NCBI RefSeq assembly: GCF_964019805.1
Contig: NZ_OZ026472.1
Span: 372,001-436,000, forward strand
Reading direction: 5' to 3'
Length of the DNA stretch: 64,000 nucleotides
Origin: Candidatus Lariskella endosymbiont of Epinotia ramella
GTDB lineage: Bacteria; Pseudomonadota; Alphaproteobacteria; Rickettsiales; Midichloriaceae
This document shows, piece by piece, positions 40,832 to 50,051 of the stretch. Each line of letters opens with the position of its first letter. Position 1 is the stretch's first letter. The notes beneath the pieces were generated by a model. That model worked only from the letters and a program-made list of their open reading frames with translations, did not search any database and was not told the origin of the DNA. The position numbers and the translations under genes are program-made.

Positions 40832-40999
40832 ATGAGTGAGAATTCTAGCGCGGCAAAGGCTTCGCAATTATTGAGCTTAAAGAAGCAGTTGATGGGCTTG
40901 CGTTTCCAGAAAGCTTCTGGTGAGTTAAAGGATACTAGCAAAATAAGGCGTTTGAAGAAAGAAGTTGCTAGGTTTTATACTACGTTAAATATGAAGTGA
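40832..40999 (+). CDS. rpmC: 50S ribosomal protein L29
   Basis: A 55-residue gene between rplP and rpsQ. It begins [20 protein letters not shown], continues [30 protein letters not shown] and stops TGA at 40997-40999. The two-helix L29 pattern (LRFQ..SGEL..T..IR..KKEIAR) and the conserved position leave no doubt. AGGAT precedes the ATG by a few bases. Confidence 0.95.
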   Translation: MSENSSAAKASQLLSLKKQLMGLRFQKASGELKDTSKIRRLKKEVARFYTTLNMK

Positions 41000-41003
41000 A
41001 AAG

Positions 41004-41234
41004 ATGCCTAAGAAGATATTACAGGGAACCGTTATCAGCAAGAAAATGGATAAGACTATTTCTGTTTTGGTTGATCGTTATGTTGAACATCCTAGATATC
41101 GTAAGATGATAAAAAGGAGTAAGCGGTATGCTGTTCATGATGCTTTGAATGAGTATAGCGAGGGAGAGACAGTAAAAATAATAGAGTCTCGTCCGCTTTC
41201 TAAGACTAAGCGTTGGGTGGTTTATAAAGTATAG
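41004..41234 (+). CDS. rpsQ: 30S ribosomal protein S17
   Basis: Primary binder of 16S rRNA helix 11. 76 residues with [38 protein letters not shown] and the C-terminal [18 protein letters not shown]. Begins 4 bases after the rpmC stop. Confidence 0.97.
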   Translation: MPKKILQGTVISKKMDKTISVLVDRYVEHPRYRKMIKRSKRYAVHDALNEYSEGETVKIIESRPLSKTKRWVVYKV

Positions 41235-41270
41235 GCTGGGTGAGAACTATTAGTTTTTGATGGATGACAG

Positions 41271-41639
41271 ATGATATATATGAAGACAAATTTGGCGGTA
41301 GCTGATAATACGGGCGCTAAGAAGGTGCAATGTATTAAGGTACTTGGTGGATCTCATAAAGACTGTGCTAGTGTAGCGGATGTGATTGTTGTCTCGATTA
41401 GAGATGCTGTTCCTAATGCTAGAGTGAAAGAGGGAGATGTTTGTAGAGCAGTGGTGGTGCGTGTTGCTAAAGAAGTAAAAAGACATGATGGAAGTTCGAT
41501 AAAATTTTATGAAAATGCTGTAGTGCTTATCAATAAGCAAGGTGAGCCAATGGGGTCTCGTGTCTTTGGACCTGTTGATAGAAAATTACGTTCAGCTGGA
41601 TTCATGAGAATTGTTTCTTTAGCCCCGGAGGTTTTGTAA
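41271..41639 (+). CDS. rplN: 50S ribosomal protein L14
   Basis: Large-subunit interface protein. 122 residues beginning [30 protein letters not shown], matching the family start MIQ(M)xTxLx[32 protein letters not shown]-like core and [13 protein letters not shown] are clear. The ATG at 41271 is preferred over that at 41280 for this reason. Confidence 0.97.
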   Translation: MIYMKTNLAVADNTGAKKVQCIKVLGGSHKDCASVADVIVVSIRDAVPNARVKEGDVCRAVVVRVAKEVKRHDGSSIKFYENAVVLINKQGEPMGSRVFGPVDRKLRSAGFMRIVSLAPEVL

Positions 41640-41641
41640 AG

Positions 41642-41971
41642 ATGTTAAAGTTAAAAGTGAAAAAAAATGATAAGGTTGTCATTATTGCTGGCAGAGATAA
41701 AGGTAAGAAAGGTGTAGTTTTAAATGTATTTCCTAAAGAATCTAGGGTTCTTGTTTCTGGTATAAATATTGTTAGTAAACATGTGAAGCCTTCTGTCGCA
41801 CATGGTTCTGGAGGAGTTATAAGAAAGGAATCGCCAATACATGTATCAAATGTGATGCATGATGACCCGAAGCTTGGTATACCAGTTAGAGTGGGATATA
41901 AAGTGCTTGAAGATGGCAGAAAAGTTAGATACTCTAAGCGATCTGGCGAAATTATAGATATCGCTAATTAA
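41642..41971 (+). CDS. rplX: 50S ribosomal protein L24
   Basis: Initiates large-subunit assembly. 109 residues: [45 protein letters not shown] is the KOW domain, followed by [16 protein letters not shown] and a C-terminal [23 protein letters not shown]. Confidence 0.97.
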   Translation: MLKLKVKKNDKVVIIAGRDKGKKGVVLNVFPKESRVLVSGINIVSKHVKPSVAHGSGGVIRKESPIHVSNVMHDDPKLGIPVRVGYKVLEDGRKVRYSKRSGEIIDIAN

Positions 41972-41993
41972 TTTTTCCCGGTGGAGCGTTTTT

Positions 41994-42527
41994 ATGAGTA
42001 ATAGTAGGTTATATAGCCATTACCTCAAAGAGGGAGTGAGCTTTTTACGAAGTAGGTTTTCATATAGCAACTCAATGCAGGTTCCAAAGCTTGTAAAGAT
42101 TGTTGTGAGTAGCAGTATTAAGGATGGTAATGACGCTGAAGTAGTCAGCTCAGAGCTGAAATTAATAACAGGGCAACAACCTGTAGTTACTAATGCGAAG
42201 AAATCTATTGCAGGTTTTAAGCTAAGACAAGGTATGCCAATTGGTTGTGTTGTGACATTACGTAGGCATATGATGTACAATTTTCTGGATCGCTTTGTAA
42301 ATATAGCGTTGCCTAGAGTGCGTGATTTTAGAGGTCTAATCTCAAAGCAGTTTGATGGAAGAGGAAATTTTGCTTTTGGTTTAAAAGAACAGCTGGTGTT
42401 TCCTGAAATTAACTATGATAAGGTGGATAAGACTCGTGGCATGAACTTGGTGATTGTTACAACTGCTGAAACTGATGCTGAAGGCAAAGCGCTTTTGGAA
42501 TTTTTTAATATGCCTTTTATTAAATAA
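41994..42527 (+). CDS. rplE: 50S ribosomal protein L5
   Basis: Binds 5S rRNA and contacts P-site tRNA. 177 residues; [45 protein letters not shown], and [23 protein letters not shown] are the family signatures. GGTGGAG lies about 7 bases before the ATG. Confidence 0.98.
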   Translation: MSNSRLYSHYLKEGVSFLRSRFSYSNSMQVPKLVKIVVSSSIKDGNDAEVVSSELKLITGQQPVVTNAKKSIAGFKLRQGMPIGCVVTLRRHMMYNFLDRFVNIALPRVRDFRGLISKQFDGRGNFAFGLKEQLVFPEINYDKVDKTRGMNLVIVTTAETDAEGKALLEFFNMPFIK

Positions 42528-42548
42528 GAATTATAGAGTTTTTACTTT

Positions 42549-42854
42549 ATGGCTAAAACTAGTGTTGTGCAAAGAAATCTTAAGCGAATTAAATTGGTAA
42601 AGAGTTGTGCTAAGAAGCGTGCCACTCTAAAGTCTATTGCTTATAACAGATCACTCCCTTTGCAAGAAAGGTTTGAAGCTCAGCTTGCGTTGAGTGAGAT
42701 GCCACGCGATGCTTCTCCTGTAAGAGTGAGAAATAGGTGTCTGATTACTGGTAGAGGGCGTGGATATTATAGAAAATTTAAGATGTCGCGTATCTGCATT
42801 AGGGAATATGCTGCTATGGGTGCTTTGCCTGGAGTTGTTAAGTCTAGTTGGTAA
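42549..42854 (+). CDS. rpsN: 30S ribosomal protein S14
   Basis: Small-subunit head protein. The 101 residues are the long, zinc-free form (no CxxC pairs): [28 protein letters not shown] at the N-terminus and [42 protein letters not shown] at the C-terminus. Confidence 0.98.
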   Translation: MAKTSVVQRNLKRIKLVKSCAKKRATLKSIAYNRSLPLQERFEAQLALSEMPRDASPVRVRNRCLITGRGRGYYRKFKMSRICIREYAAMGALPGVVKSSW

Positions 42855-42876
42855 GTTTTTATTATTTGGTATAAAA

Positions 42877-43275
42877 ATGTCTAATGTTGTTTTGTTATCT
42901 GATGTCTTAACTCGAGTGCGTAATGGGCAGAAGGCTGGGCATCCTTTTGTTGTTTCTAGTACTTCTAAATTTATTACTTCTGTTTTGGAAGTTATAAAAT
43001 CCGGAGGATATATTAAGGGGTATGAAGAATTTGAAGAAAGAAAAGGCGTAAAAAGAGTGAAGATTGATCTTCGTTATTATAAAGGGCTTCCAGTTATACA
43101 AGAAATGTCAATGGTATCAAAGCCTGGTAGAAGAGTCTATTCTTCTATAGAGTCTTTGGGAAAAATTTATGGAGGATTAGGCATTTTTGTATTATCTACC
43201 TCTAAAGGTGTTATCTCTGATGTTGAAGCTAGATCATTGAAGGTTGGTGGTGAAGTGCTTTGTCAGGTATTTTAA
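42877..43275 (+). CDS. rpsH: 30S ribosomal protein S8
   Basis: Central-domain small-subunit protein. With start MSNVVLLSDVLTRVRNGQKAG at 42877 it has 132 residues, the usual length; a longer frame overlaps rpsN and is not family-like. YYKGLPVIQEMSMVSKPGRRVY and the C-terminal GLGIFVLSTSKGVISDVEARSLKVGGEVLCQVF are diagnostic. The cluster is interrupted after this gene. Confidence 0.97.
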   Translation: MSNVVLLSDVLTRVRNGQKAGHPFVVSSTSKFITSVLEVIKSGGYIKGYEEFEERKGVKRVKIDLRYYKGLPVIQEMSMVSKPGRRVYSSIESLGKIYGGLGIFVLSTSKGVISDVEARSLKVGGEVLCQVF

Positions 43276-44034
43276 AGATACTGAATATATTTTTCAGGCA
43301 TCATTTGGTGTTATTTGGATTTTGTTAATACGCTTTGGTTGTTAAAGATGTTGTGTTTTGACTGATTTTTATCCTTAGTACATTTACTTATTATGATAGT
43401 TTGATATCGTAGATTGCCTGTAAAGCTGCTGTGTTACATAGTTTGCTCTTTTACTAGAGATTTGCTGTATCTTTCGTTTTATGAGCTAATTTATTAAACT
43501 TATAATATTTCATTATAAATTTATATTTCCTGAGATAGCTGTTTTATTAGTCGCATGCGTCATAACTGTTGAAGCGCAGCATAAAAAGTGGCAAGATTGC
43601 TAAAAACCTTATGAATTTTGTTAGGCATTCCAGGCAGTGCCTAAGTAATATTTATAATTATCAAACAAATTAATATGTTCAAAAATTAGTGTAGGACAGT
43701 TTTAAAAGCTAATTTTTATACAGTGAACCTTCCGAAAAATTTATTTGTGCAGCAAATTGATTTTCGACGGACAGACTAATTATACTCCTGCTGGAGTGAT
43801 AATTTTGAACGACATTGCTTGAGTGATTTGAAGTATATAATGACTTGAGGTGTTGTTGCCATATCGTTGTCTTCTATTTTTTCTGTTTTGTGAATAATTG
43901 AAGATTTGGATGGTGGCACAGATTTTTCGTTTGCACAGTGATTTTTTGTTGAGATTGCTTGTGTTATTCTATATATTACATTAGGCTTCGCGAGAGCAGA
44001 GCTTAATGTGCATAACTTGAGAGTATCTTTTATT
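43276..44034. repeat. 759-base repeat-bearing gap splitting the spc genes
   Basis: rpsH and rplF are normally adjacent within a few tens of bases; here no gene fills the gap. Bases about 43580-43795 hold a composite dispersed repeat: a CTTATGAATTTTGTTAGGCA arm, a degenerate AAAAATTAGT...AGCTAATTTTT hairpin (43680-43718) and a palindrome GAAAAATTTATTTGTGCAG...AATTGATTTTCG (about 43734-43766) ending CGACGGACAGACTA. Bases 43276-43570 are A/T-rich with no identifiable element. Confidence 0.7.
43949..43977 (+). promoter_or_regulatory. Probable promoter for rplF-rplR-rpsE
   Basis: TTGAGA (43949-43954) and TATATT (43972-43977) are separated by 17 bases, 57 bases before the rplF start. The consensus-like spacing and the position inside the gap suggest that the downstream genes have their own transcription start. 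Confidence 0.55.
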
Positions 44035-44565
44035 ATGTCTAGAGTAGGTAAATTACCGATCAGTATACCGGGTTCTGTGAAATTTCAGGTTGATGGTAGT
44101 GATATTAATTTAACTGGTCCAAAGGGTTCTTTGTCTCTTCAGGTGCGTAATATCGTTGTGAATATGAGTGGTAACCAGGTTACAATCATACCGTCTGATG
44201 AATCCTCTGTATCACGTGCTATGTGGGGGTTATTTAGGAGTTTACTATTTAATGCAGTAAAAGGTGTAAGTGAAGGCTGGACTAGGCGTTTGGAGATTAA
44301 TGGCGTTGGCTATAGAGCTACTGCATCTGAGGGTTTTTTAGTTCTGAGCTTGGGTTATAGTCATGAGGTCATTTATGCTATTCCTCCTTCGATTGAGATA
44401 AAGTGTGAAAAGCCTACTTTGCTATTGATTTCAGGCTGTGATAAGCAGCTTGTTGGGCAAGTCGCTGCTGAGATTAGGCAGCTTAGAAAACCTGAGCCAT
44501 ATAAAGGCAAAGGCATCAAGTATGATGATGAGGTCATAAGACGTAAAGAAGGTAAGAAAAAATAA
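44035..44565 (+). CDS. rplF: 50S ribosomal protein L6
   Basis: Large-subunit protein near the factor-binding site. From [17 protein letters not shown] (44035; the frame is open 9 codons upstream) it has 176 residues, with [17 protein letters not shown] and the C-terminal [35 protein letters not shown]. It begins the second half of the split spc group. Confidence 0.97.
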   Translation: MSRVGKLPISIPGSVKFQVDGSDINLTGPKGSLSLQVRNIVVNMSGNQVTIIPSDESSVSRAMWGLFRSLLFNAVKGVSEGWTRRLEINGVGYRATASEGFLVLSLGYSHEVIYAIPPSIEIKCEKPTLLLISGCDKQLVGQVAAEIRQLRKPEPYKGKGIKYDDEVIRRKEGKKK

Positions 44566-44587
44566 TTTAGTGCGATGGGTAGTTCTG

Positions 44588-44953
44588 ATGTCAGGTAAGG
44601 TAAGAAGTTTATTTGTAAAGCGTAGGCAAAGAATAAGATTTGCTTTGAAGAAAAAAGCTGGCTCTGTTAGATTGAGGCTTACTGTTTTTCGCTCAAATCA
44701 ACATATTTATGCTCAGTTGATAGACGATTCTAAGTCTTCTACTGTTGTTTCTGCTTCTACTTTAGATAAGCAACTTGATATAAAAGGTTCTACTAATAAT
44801 ATGGAAGCTGCCAAAGCTGTTGGTAGGATGGTTGCTGAACGTGCGAAAAAGTTGAATGTATCGAAAGTTGTGTTTGATAGAAGTGGTTATATTTATCATG
44901 GTAAAGTAAAGGCTTTAGCTGATGCTGCGCGTGATGGTGGCTTGTTATTTTAG
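44588..44953 (+). CDS. rplR: 50S ribosomal protein L18
   Basis: 5S rRNA-binding protein. Start [23 protein letters not shown] at 44588 gives 121 residues; a GTG 6 codons upstream adds sequence not found in the family. [20 protein letters not shown] and the C-terminal [26 protein letters not shown] are conserved. Confidence 0.97.
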   Translation: MSGKVRSLFVKRRQRIRFALKKKAGSVRLRLTVFRSNQHIYAQLIDDSKSSTVVSASTLDKQLDIKGSTNNMEAAKAVGRMVAERAKKLNVSKVVFDRSGYIYHGKVKALADAARDGGLLF

Positions 44954-45012
44954 TTGTGCGTAACTTATTTTTTGTTTCTTATTATTTACTGTGAGTTTGG
45001 AGTTGAAATTGA

Positions 45013-45540
45013 ATGGTTAAAAGTAAGAGTGGCTCAGCATCTGCTGATGTTATGGAGAAGCTGGTATATGTCGGGCGGTGTGCAAAAGTTGTAAAAGGTG
45101 GGCGTAAGTTTACTTTTGCAGCGGTTGTAGTAGTAGGAGACGGAAAGGGTAAAGTAGGATTTGGTCTTGGGAAAGCCGCGGAGGTTGTGGATGCTAGAGA
45201 AAAGGCTTTATCTGTTGCTAAGAAAAGTATGATTAAAGTTCCTTTGAGAGAAGGTAGGACTTTGCATCATGATATAAAAGCTAAATTTGGTGCTGGTAAA
45301 GTTGAAATGAGAGCGGCTCCTGTTGGAACTGGTATAATAGCTGGAGGAGCGGTTCGTGCGATATTTGAGCTTTTAGGAGTGAAAGATGTTGTTGCAAAGT
45401 CTGTTGGTTCTACAAATCCGCATAACCTAATTAGAGTTACTTTTGCTGGCTTGAAAAAGATGAAGTCACCTCGCTATGTTGCTGAGAAGCGTGGAAAGAA
45501 AATATCTGAAATTGTTGGAAGTAGAGAAAAATCTGTTTAG
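45013..45540 (+). CDS. rpsE: 30S ribosomal protein S5
   Basis: Small-subunit protein involved in mRNA unwinding and accuracy. 175 residues; [43 protein letters not shown] is the double-stranded RNA-binding domain, then [46 protein letters not shown]. Normally rpmD, rplO and secY follow; here a hairpin and repeats do. Confidence 0.98.
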   Translation: MVKSKSGSASADVMEKLVYVGRCAKVVKGGRKFTFAAVVVVGDGKGKVGFGLGKAAEVVDAREKALSVAKKSMIKVPLREGRTLHHDIKAKFGAGKVEMRAAPVGTGIIAGGAVRAIFELLGVKDVVAKSVGSTNPHNLIRVTFAGLKKMKSPRYVAEKRGKKISEIVGSREKSV

Positions 45541-46310
45541 TGTTATGATAGCTAAGGCAGCATAACTCTTTTATGCTGCCTTAATCTGCTTAAGGAAATT
45601 GAAAACATTATAGAGTGAGCGTATAGCTTGAAATTTTAAATCTAAAGTGAGATCTTTAGTTCATAGATTCCAAACGCTTCAGCATGCTGCCGATTTTGCT
45701 TTCACAATATATAATGTCTTCAACTTACTTAACTATATTTGCAAAGAAATTAATGAATCTATCCGTAAAGATTGATTTTGCGCAGAAGTTAAATATACAA
45801 AAATTAGCTTTTATATCTGTCCTGCGCTAATTTTCCGAGATTATTAATGGCCCTATGCCTAGCAAATACTACTTTCACAAAATCCCTAAGTTTTTTTGCG
45901 CGTGCGAAGTAATGCTTGAAAATTAGGCCATAAATGTTTGCGCAAGTGGCTTTGCCAGTAGTGCCGTAGCTAACATGAATTGCTAATTAGTCCATCCGCC
46001 AAAAATTTATTTGCGTAGCAAATCAATTTTTGTGGAGAAGTTAAATGTACAAAAATTAGCTCAGGATTTAGCCATGCGCTAATTTTTGGATATATTTTTG
46101 TATATATTATTACTCATGTGCCCTGTAAACGCTGCTTTCATAAAATTCCTTACGGATTTAAAACACTATTTTGACACTCTAAACATCATTTTATGCCGCT
46201 TCTGAGATTTTTGGTGTGCGGTGCATTCTAATTAATAATGTGAGTATATAGCAGATTTTTTTAGCAATGGCACTGTACCGGCAGTGCCGTTGTTGATCAG
46301 TTGATGTGAT
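45541..46310. repeat. Intergenic composite repeats after rpsE
   Basis: After the hairpin no gene is present. Two tandem composite units lie at about 45765-45915 and 45990-46230. Each has AAGTTAAATRTACAAAAATTAGC, then a GCTAATTTT partner arm, a GCAAATACTACTTTCAC or GTAAACGCTGCTTTCAT segment, and the second continues CCTTACGGATTTAAAACAC to CTTCTGAGATTTTTGG, nearly identical to 55310-55400. A palindrome CAAAAATTTATTTGCG...CAAATCAATTTTTG spans about 45999-46032. Confidence 0.75.
45553..45583 (+). terminator. Hairpin after rpsE, probable terminator
   Basis: TAAGGCAGCATAA (45553-45565) and TTATGCTGCCTTA (45571-45583) form a perfect 13-bp stem with a CTCTT loop, starting 13 bases past the rpsE stop. 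There is no long T-run after it, but it is the strongest hairpin I saw in the window and marks the end of the ribosomal cluster. Confidence 0.65.
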
Positions 46311-47501
46311 CTAAGCGCTTGCTTTGAGAAGTTTTACAGCAGAAAAATCATCAATATCTCCGCCAATAGCAGTCCTAGCGAAAAACTTGATATTGGGTTT
46401 GCTTGTTAAGTTATCTCGTAGTATTTTTACTTCTCCCCTTCGAACTATAGTGTAAAACCTAGAAAAGTCGCCAAATGCTATAGATAAACTTCCTTCTTTG
46501 AGTTGTGGCATATCAGATGATTGTAAAACTGCGGCACCAAAAAGTGTATCAGGTGAGCCTGAGCTAGTGCTAGGTTGCCATATATAATTCTCGTTTTTAT
46601 CTTTTAGCATTCTGATAGTTTGAAGTGCGCTTCTACTCATCAAAAATTTTGCGTTATGCGCATATTTCTCATCAATGCTAAAAAATAGCTTCAAAATGCT
46701 GTCTATGTTATAATTACCAGCTATCCCAGAGTTTATTTGTTCTACTTTACTATTGCTAGAGCCATTTGGATACGAAAGTATTCCCATAGGCTTGCCAGTT
46801 CCGTTTCCATTTATGAAAGCTGAGTTTGCTTTTGAAGCTAATATGTTAGATAGTTTTCTTACTATGTATTCTTCTATATCTATTCTTGGATCGTCTATAA
46901 TGGCTTGTGATATTTCTGGTTGAGCATATATTCTGTGTGCAACTATGGATTTTTTCCTTATTTTTACTGTGTCTGTTTTGTCAGAATTCGATTCAAAATC
47001 TTGAGTCCAGCTGGCTGATGTGTTTGAATCATCAGATATTAGTTCAAGTGAATCAGTAGATATCTCCATAACATTGCATATTTTGAGCATTGGAGAGATA
47101 GATTCCATGAAATTTGACATTTGTGAAGACATTTGATTGGTAATGCTATATCCTGCATCACTAAAGTCATTGAAGCTTTTAGTTTCAAGTGAAGATATTT
47201 CACTTTCTGTGCCTTTTTTAATATAACTATTAAATGCCTTTTGATATTTTAATTCTGATGAAGAGAGATTATACATTGGTGCAGTATTAAAGCGTGGACG
47301 AGCAAGGGCTGTTTCAATTCTTTCCAAGCTCGTTTTGTGTTCATCTATTGAATCGTTAATCTTTTTTATATGCTCTAGGGTGAGAGGATCTGCACTTCCT
47401 TTTTTTTCAATCTCTTTTTCTTTTCTATCATTTATTGATTTGAAATATTCCCATTCAGATGCAATTCTATTTATTGTTTCGTTTATTTCTTGTAAATTCA
47501 T
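46311..47501 (-). CDS. HK97-type major capsid protein, gene-transfer-agent-like (RcGTA g5 type)
   Basis: Phage-type shell protein of 396 residues. The N-terminal coiled delta domain (about 1-80, EKEIEKKGSADPLTLEHIKKIND) is followed by a linker and the HK97 fold: SASWTQDFESNSDKT, YAQPEISQAIIDDPRIDIEEY, FINGNGTGKPMGIL, FLMSRSALQTIR, WQPSTSSGSPDTLFGAAVL and the C-terminal IAFGDFSRFYTIVRRGEVKILRDNLTSKPNIKFFARTAIGGDIDDFSAVKLLK. These strings parallel the Rhodobacter GTA capsid as I remember it, including IEKR(S)AAD and the FGDFxRGY region. The frame is intact. Its protease lies upstream on the same strand at 49.5-50.1 kb. Confidence 0.9.
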   Translation of the reverse strand: MNLQEINETINRIASEWEYFKSINDRKEKEIEKKGSADPLTLEHIKKINDSIDEHKTSLERIETALARPRFNTAPMYNLSSSELKYQKAFNSYIKKGTESEISSLETKSFNDFSDAGYSITNQMSSQMSNFMESISPMLKICNVMEISTDSLELISDDSNTSASWTQDFESNSDKTDTVKIRKKSIVAHRIYAQPEISQAIIDDPRIDIEEYIVRKLSNILASKANSAFINGNGTGKPMGILSYPNGSSNSKVEQINSGIAGNYNIDSILKLFFSIDEKYAHNAKFLMSRSALQTIRMLKDKNENYIWQPSTSSGSPDTLFGAAVLQSSDMPQLKEGSLSIAFGDFSRFYTIVRRGEVKILRDNLTSKPNIKFFARTAIGGDIDDFSAVKLLKASA

Positions 47502-48058
47502 AGATTATGGATATTTTTATGTTGAGTGATAAAGTGATATCTGATGTTTAATTGTATATTTTTATAAATTCTAAAAATAACTTAGTGCTTTAATTATATT
47601 GCTTAAAAGTTTCTCATACTATTCTTTTGTTAATAGTGCCTAGTCATACCTTACAAAATTAGCATCGTAAAAATGTTCCTTATGTATTCATTCATACTTG
47701 CGCACCATTCTTCCTAGTTCTTTTTAAAGTCTGACTTCGTATGTATACTGAATAAATACAAATTATTCAGTTGCCTGCGATGTATATGTATTTCAAAGAG
47801 TTGTATAAAGAACAAGTAAGTAACTAGTCATTCACTAAGTTATTTTTTAGAATTGGTGTTCAAACTTCATTTGTGATATTTCTAATTTTTAGTTGCAGAA
47901 ATAATAAAGTTGATCTAAAACAGTGGCTTGTGTTAATTAAGCATTTGATTTGCGAATGTTTCATTATTTAGGGTAATTTTAACCTTCTGCAAAAATTTAT
48001 TTGTGCAGAAAATCAATTGTTGACGGGTAGACTACATACTCTTTTAGTATATATGTAA
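47502..48058. repeat. Intergenic region between capsid gene and IS256 copy 3
   Basis: No gene. Bases 47690-47765 (ATGTATTCATTCATACTTGCG...CTTCCTAGTTCTTTTTAAAGTCTGACTTCGTATG) are an inverted copy of the repeat at 18975-19080. Bases 47985-48035 hold a palindromic module (CAAAAATTTATTTGTGCAG...AATCAATTGTTGACGGGTAGACTAC). The last 30 bases (ACTCTTTTAGTATATATG) probably contained the original tRNA-Val promoter. Confidence 0.6.
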
Positions 48059-48066
48059 ATAATTTG

Positions 48067-49393
48067 GAGTCTTTATCAAAGATTGTGTAAATTATAGTAG
48101 AGCCTATATTTGGAATTAATAAAGAATATAGGTAATTAGAATGAAGACAGAAAAGAATAAGAAAATAAATGAAGCGATAGATTTACTGATAGAAGGAGGA
48201 GCGGATTTAAAGACAGTACTGAAGCAGGATGGATTGATTAAGGAATTAACGAAGAGTATTTTGGAGAGAGCCTTGCAGGCAGAAATGTCTGAACACTTAG
48301 GTTATAACAAATATGATAGGTCTGAAACTGAGAATTGCAGGAATGGTCATTATAATAAGAATTTGATTACTGAGAATGGCAGTATCGAGTTAAATATTCC
48401 GCGAGATAGAGAAGGTAAATTTGCACCTGTAATTGTCTCCAAGAATCAAACAAGAATAGATGGTTTAGATCAAAAGATAATATCTCTGTATGCCAAGGGG
48501 ATGAGTTTGTCTGATATCAAGATCCAATTACAAGAATTATATGGAGCAGAAGTTAGTGAGAGTTTAATTAGTAGGGTTACAGATGATGTAATTGATGAGG
48601 TTAGAATTTGGCAGAGTAGACCTCTTGAACCATTATATCCTATAGTATATTTTGATTGTTTAATAGTTAAGGTAAGGCAAGATAAACAGATAATTAATAA
48701 ATCAGTATATGTTGCGCTGGGTATAGATTTACAGGGCCGGAAAGATATTTTAGGATTATGGATAAGTGAGAATGAAGGATCTAAATTCTGGCTTAGTAAT
48801 TTTACTGAATTGAAGAATCGAGGATTAAAAGATATATTAATTGCCTGTAGTGATAACCTGACTGGTATGTCTGAAGCTATATGCGCAAGTTATCCCAAAA
48901 CTGAGCATCAGCTTTGTATAGTACATCAAATTAGAAATAGCCTGAAGTATGTATCATATAAAGACAGAAAATTATTGGCATCAGATTTAAAGCTTATTTA
49001 TAGCTCTGCTACTGAAGATGAAGCGCATCTTGCCCTAGAATCTTTTGATAAGAAATGGAGTAAACGATATCCACATATAGCAAAATCCTGGTATAATAAT
49101 TGGGAGAATCTTGTAATATTTCTGCAATATCCAGAGAGTATCCGTAAGATAATTTACACTACAAATGCTATAGAATCGCTGAATAGTCAGTTGAGAAAAG
49201 TTACAAGAAATAAGCGTGTTTTCCCAAATGATGATTCGGTATTCAAGGTTTTATACCTAACGATTGATTATATTACCAAGAAATGGACCATGCCTATCTC
49301 TAACTGGAATGAAGCTATGGCTCATTTTATAATCAAATTTGATGGTAGAATTTAATGGCTCTAAAAAATTTACACAATCAATGAGAAAGACCC
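48067..49393 (+). mobile_element. IS256-family element, copy 3 (intact)
   Basis: GAGTCTTTATC at 48067 to AAAGACCC at 49393, 1327 bp (one base uncertain at the left end). The target duplication TAATTTG(G) is at 48060-48067 and 49394-49401, so the right duplicate ends on the first base of tRNA-Val. The only uninterrupted copy in the window, it differs from copies 1 and 2 by a few bases near the 3' end. Confidence 0.92.
48141..49355 (+). CDS. IS256-family (Mutator-type) transposase, intact
   Basis: 404-residue DDE transposase. The N-terminal DNA-binding part includes SILERALQAEMSEHLGYNKY and CRNGHYNKNLITENGSIELNIPRDREG; catalytic segments are IVYFDCLIVKVR (first Asp), IACSDNLTGMSEAI (second Asp) and TTNAIESLNSQLRK (Glu), with the C-terminal AMAHFIIKF. 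The predicted C-terminus reads FDGRI instead of FDGRF in copies 1 and 2. It can presumably supply transposase to the interrupted copies. Confidence 0.92.
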   Translation: MKTEKNKKINEAIDLLIEGGADLKTVLKQDGLIKELTKSILERALQAEMSEHLGYNKYDRSETENCRNGHYNKNLITENGSIELNIPRDREGKFAPVIVSKNQTRIDGLDQKIISLYAKGMSLSDIKIQLQELYGAEVSESLISRVTDDVIDEVRIWQSRPLEPLYPIVYFDCLIVKVRQDKQIINKSVYVALGIDLQGRKDILGLWISENEGSKFWLSNFTELKNRGLKDILIACSDNLTGMSEAICASYPKTEHQLCIVHQIRNSLKYVSYKDRKLLASDLKLIYSSATEDEAHLALESFDKKWSKRYPHIAKSWYNNWENLVIFLQYPESIRKIIYTTNAIESLNSQLRKVTRNKRVFPNDDSVFKVLYLTIDYITKKWTMPISNWNEAMAHFIIKFDGRI

Positions 49394-49400
49394 TAATTTG

Positions 49401-49477
49401 GGGCGGTTAGCTCAGTTGGTTAGAGCGCTACGTTGACATCGTAGAGGTCAGTGGTTCGAATCCGCTACCGCCCACCA
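49401..49477 (+). tRNA. tRNA-Val (anticodon GAC)
   Basis: 77 bases with encoded CCA. GGGCGGT pairs with ACCGCCC; the D arm has TTAGCTCAGTTGGTTAGAGC; the anticodon stem CTACG/CGTAG presents GAC; the T arm has GTGGTTCGAATCC. The IS256 right end stops 7 bases before the tRNA (target duplication in between), so the native promoter has been displaced by 1.3 kb. Confidence 0.97.
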
Positions 49478-49484
49478 TTTATTG

Positions 49485-50051
49485 TTAAATCCAATTTAGT
49501 TTCGTTGCAGCTTGCTCAAGCTTTTTTGCGTTCTCGCTTAATGCTTTTAGATCTATATCTGTAATCTTTGCTTCTTTATTAGCTGCGAAAGTCACGAGGC
49601 TTACTTCCCATAATTTTATCTTGCGTATATATCTAATGTTTCCTTTGTGAAAAAAGTCCTCTGCGTTATATCCTATGCTCATGTGTTTTATTACGCCTTT
49701 TTTTATAAGAAAATATGCCTCTCTTCCTTGTGACAGGTCTAATAATATTTGACATTCGACATAGAGTCCGTGCTTATCTTCATATAGCGTATTTACTCTT
49801 CCTATTGGCTTTAATGTATCGTGTTGCCAAAGTAGTCGTATTTTCTCTGGATATTTGAGGTTGTCTCTAAATGCTCCTGGCATGACTAAATCATTTGTAT
49901 TGTCTTTGACATTGAATACACTTGCGTATCCTGAAAATCTTCCTTCATCATCAATGGCTTTGGATTGTTCATTTATTTTATTTGCTTGTTTAATAAGAGT
50001 TTTATTATCATATTGGATTGATGCTCCGTATGTTGTATATGTATGTTTCAT
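49485..50051 (-). CDS. HK97-type prohead protease, gene-transfer-agent-like (RcGTA g4 type)
   Basis: Phage maturation protease (family U35-like) that cleaves the capsid N-terminal domain. From Met at 50051 it has 188 residues: GRFSGYASVFNVKDNTNDLVMPGAF, WQHDTLKPIGRV with His77, IKHMSIGYNAEDF with Ser125, and LWEVSLVTFAANKEAKI with Glu149, the expected His/Ser/Glu arrangement. Upstream in-frame Met codons at 50105 and 50126 are possible; I prefer 50051 because it leaves space for promoters toward the divergent EVE gene. On the minus strand it precedes the capsid gene, as g4 precedes g5 in RcGTA; portal and terminase genes are not here. Confidence 0.88.
   Translation of the reverse strand: MKHTYTTYGASIQYDNKTLIKQANKINEQSKAIDDEGRFSGYASVFNVKDNTNDLVMPGAFRDNLKYPEKIRLLWQHDTLKPIGRVNTLYEDKHGLYVECQILLDLSQGREAYFLIKKGVIKHMSIGYNAEDFFHKGNIRYIRKIKLWEVSLVTFAANKEAKITDIDLKALSENAKKLEQAATKLNWI

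Noticed and set aside
42760-42876. Extended N-terminus for rpsH
   Set aside because: It overlaps rpsN in another frame and is not like S8; the family start is at 42877.
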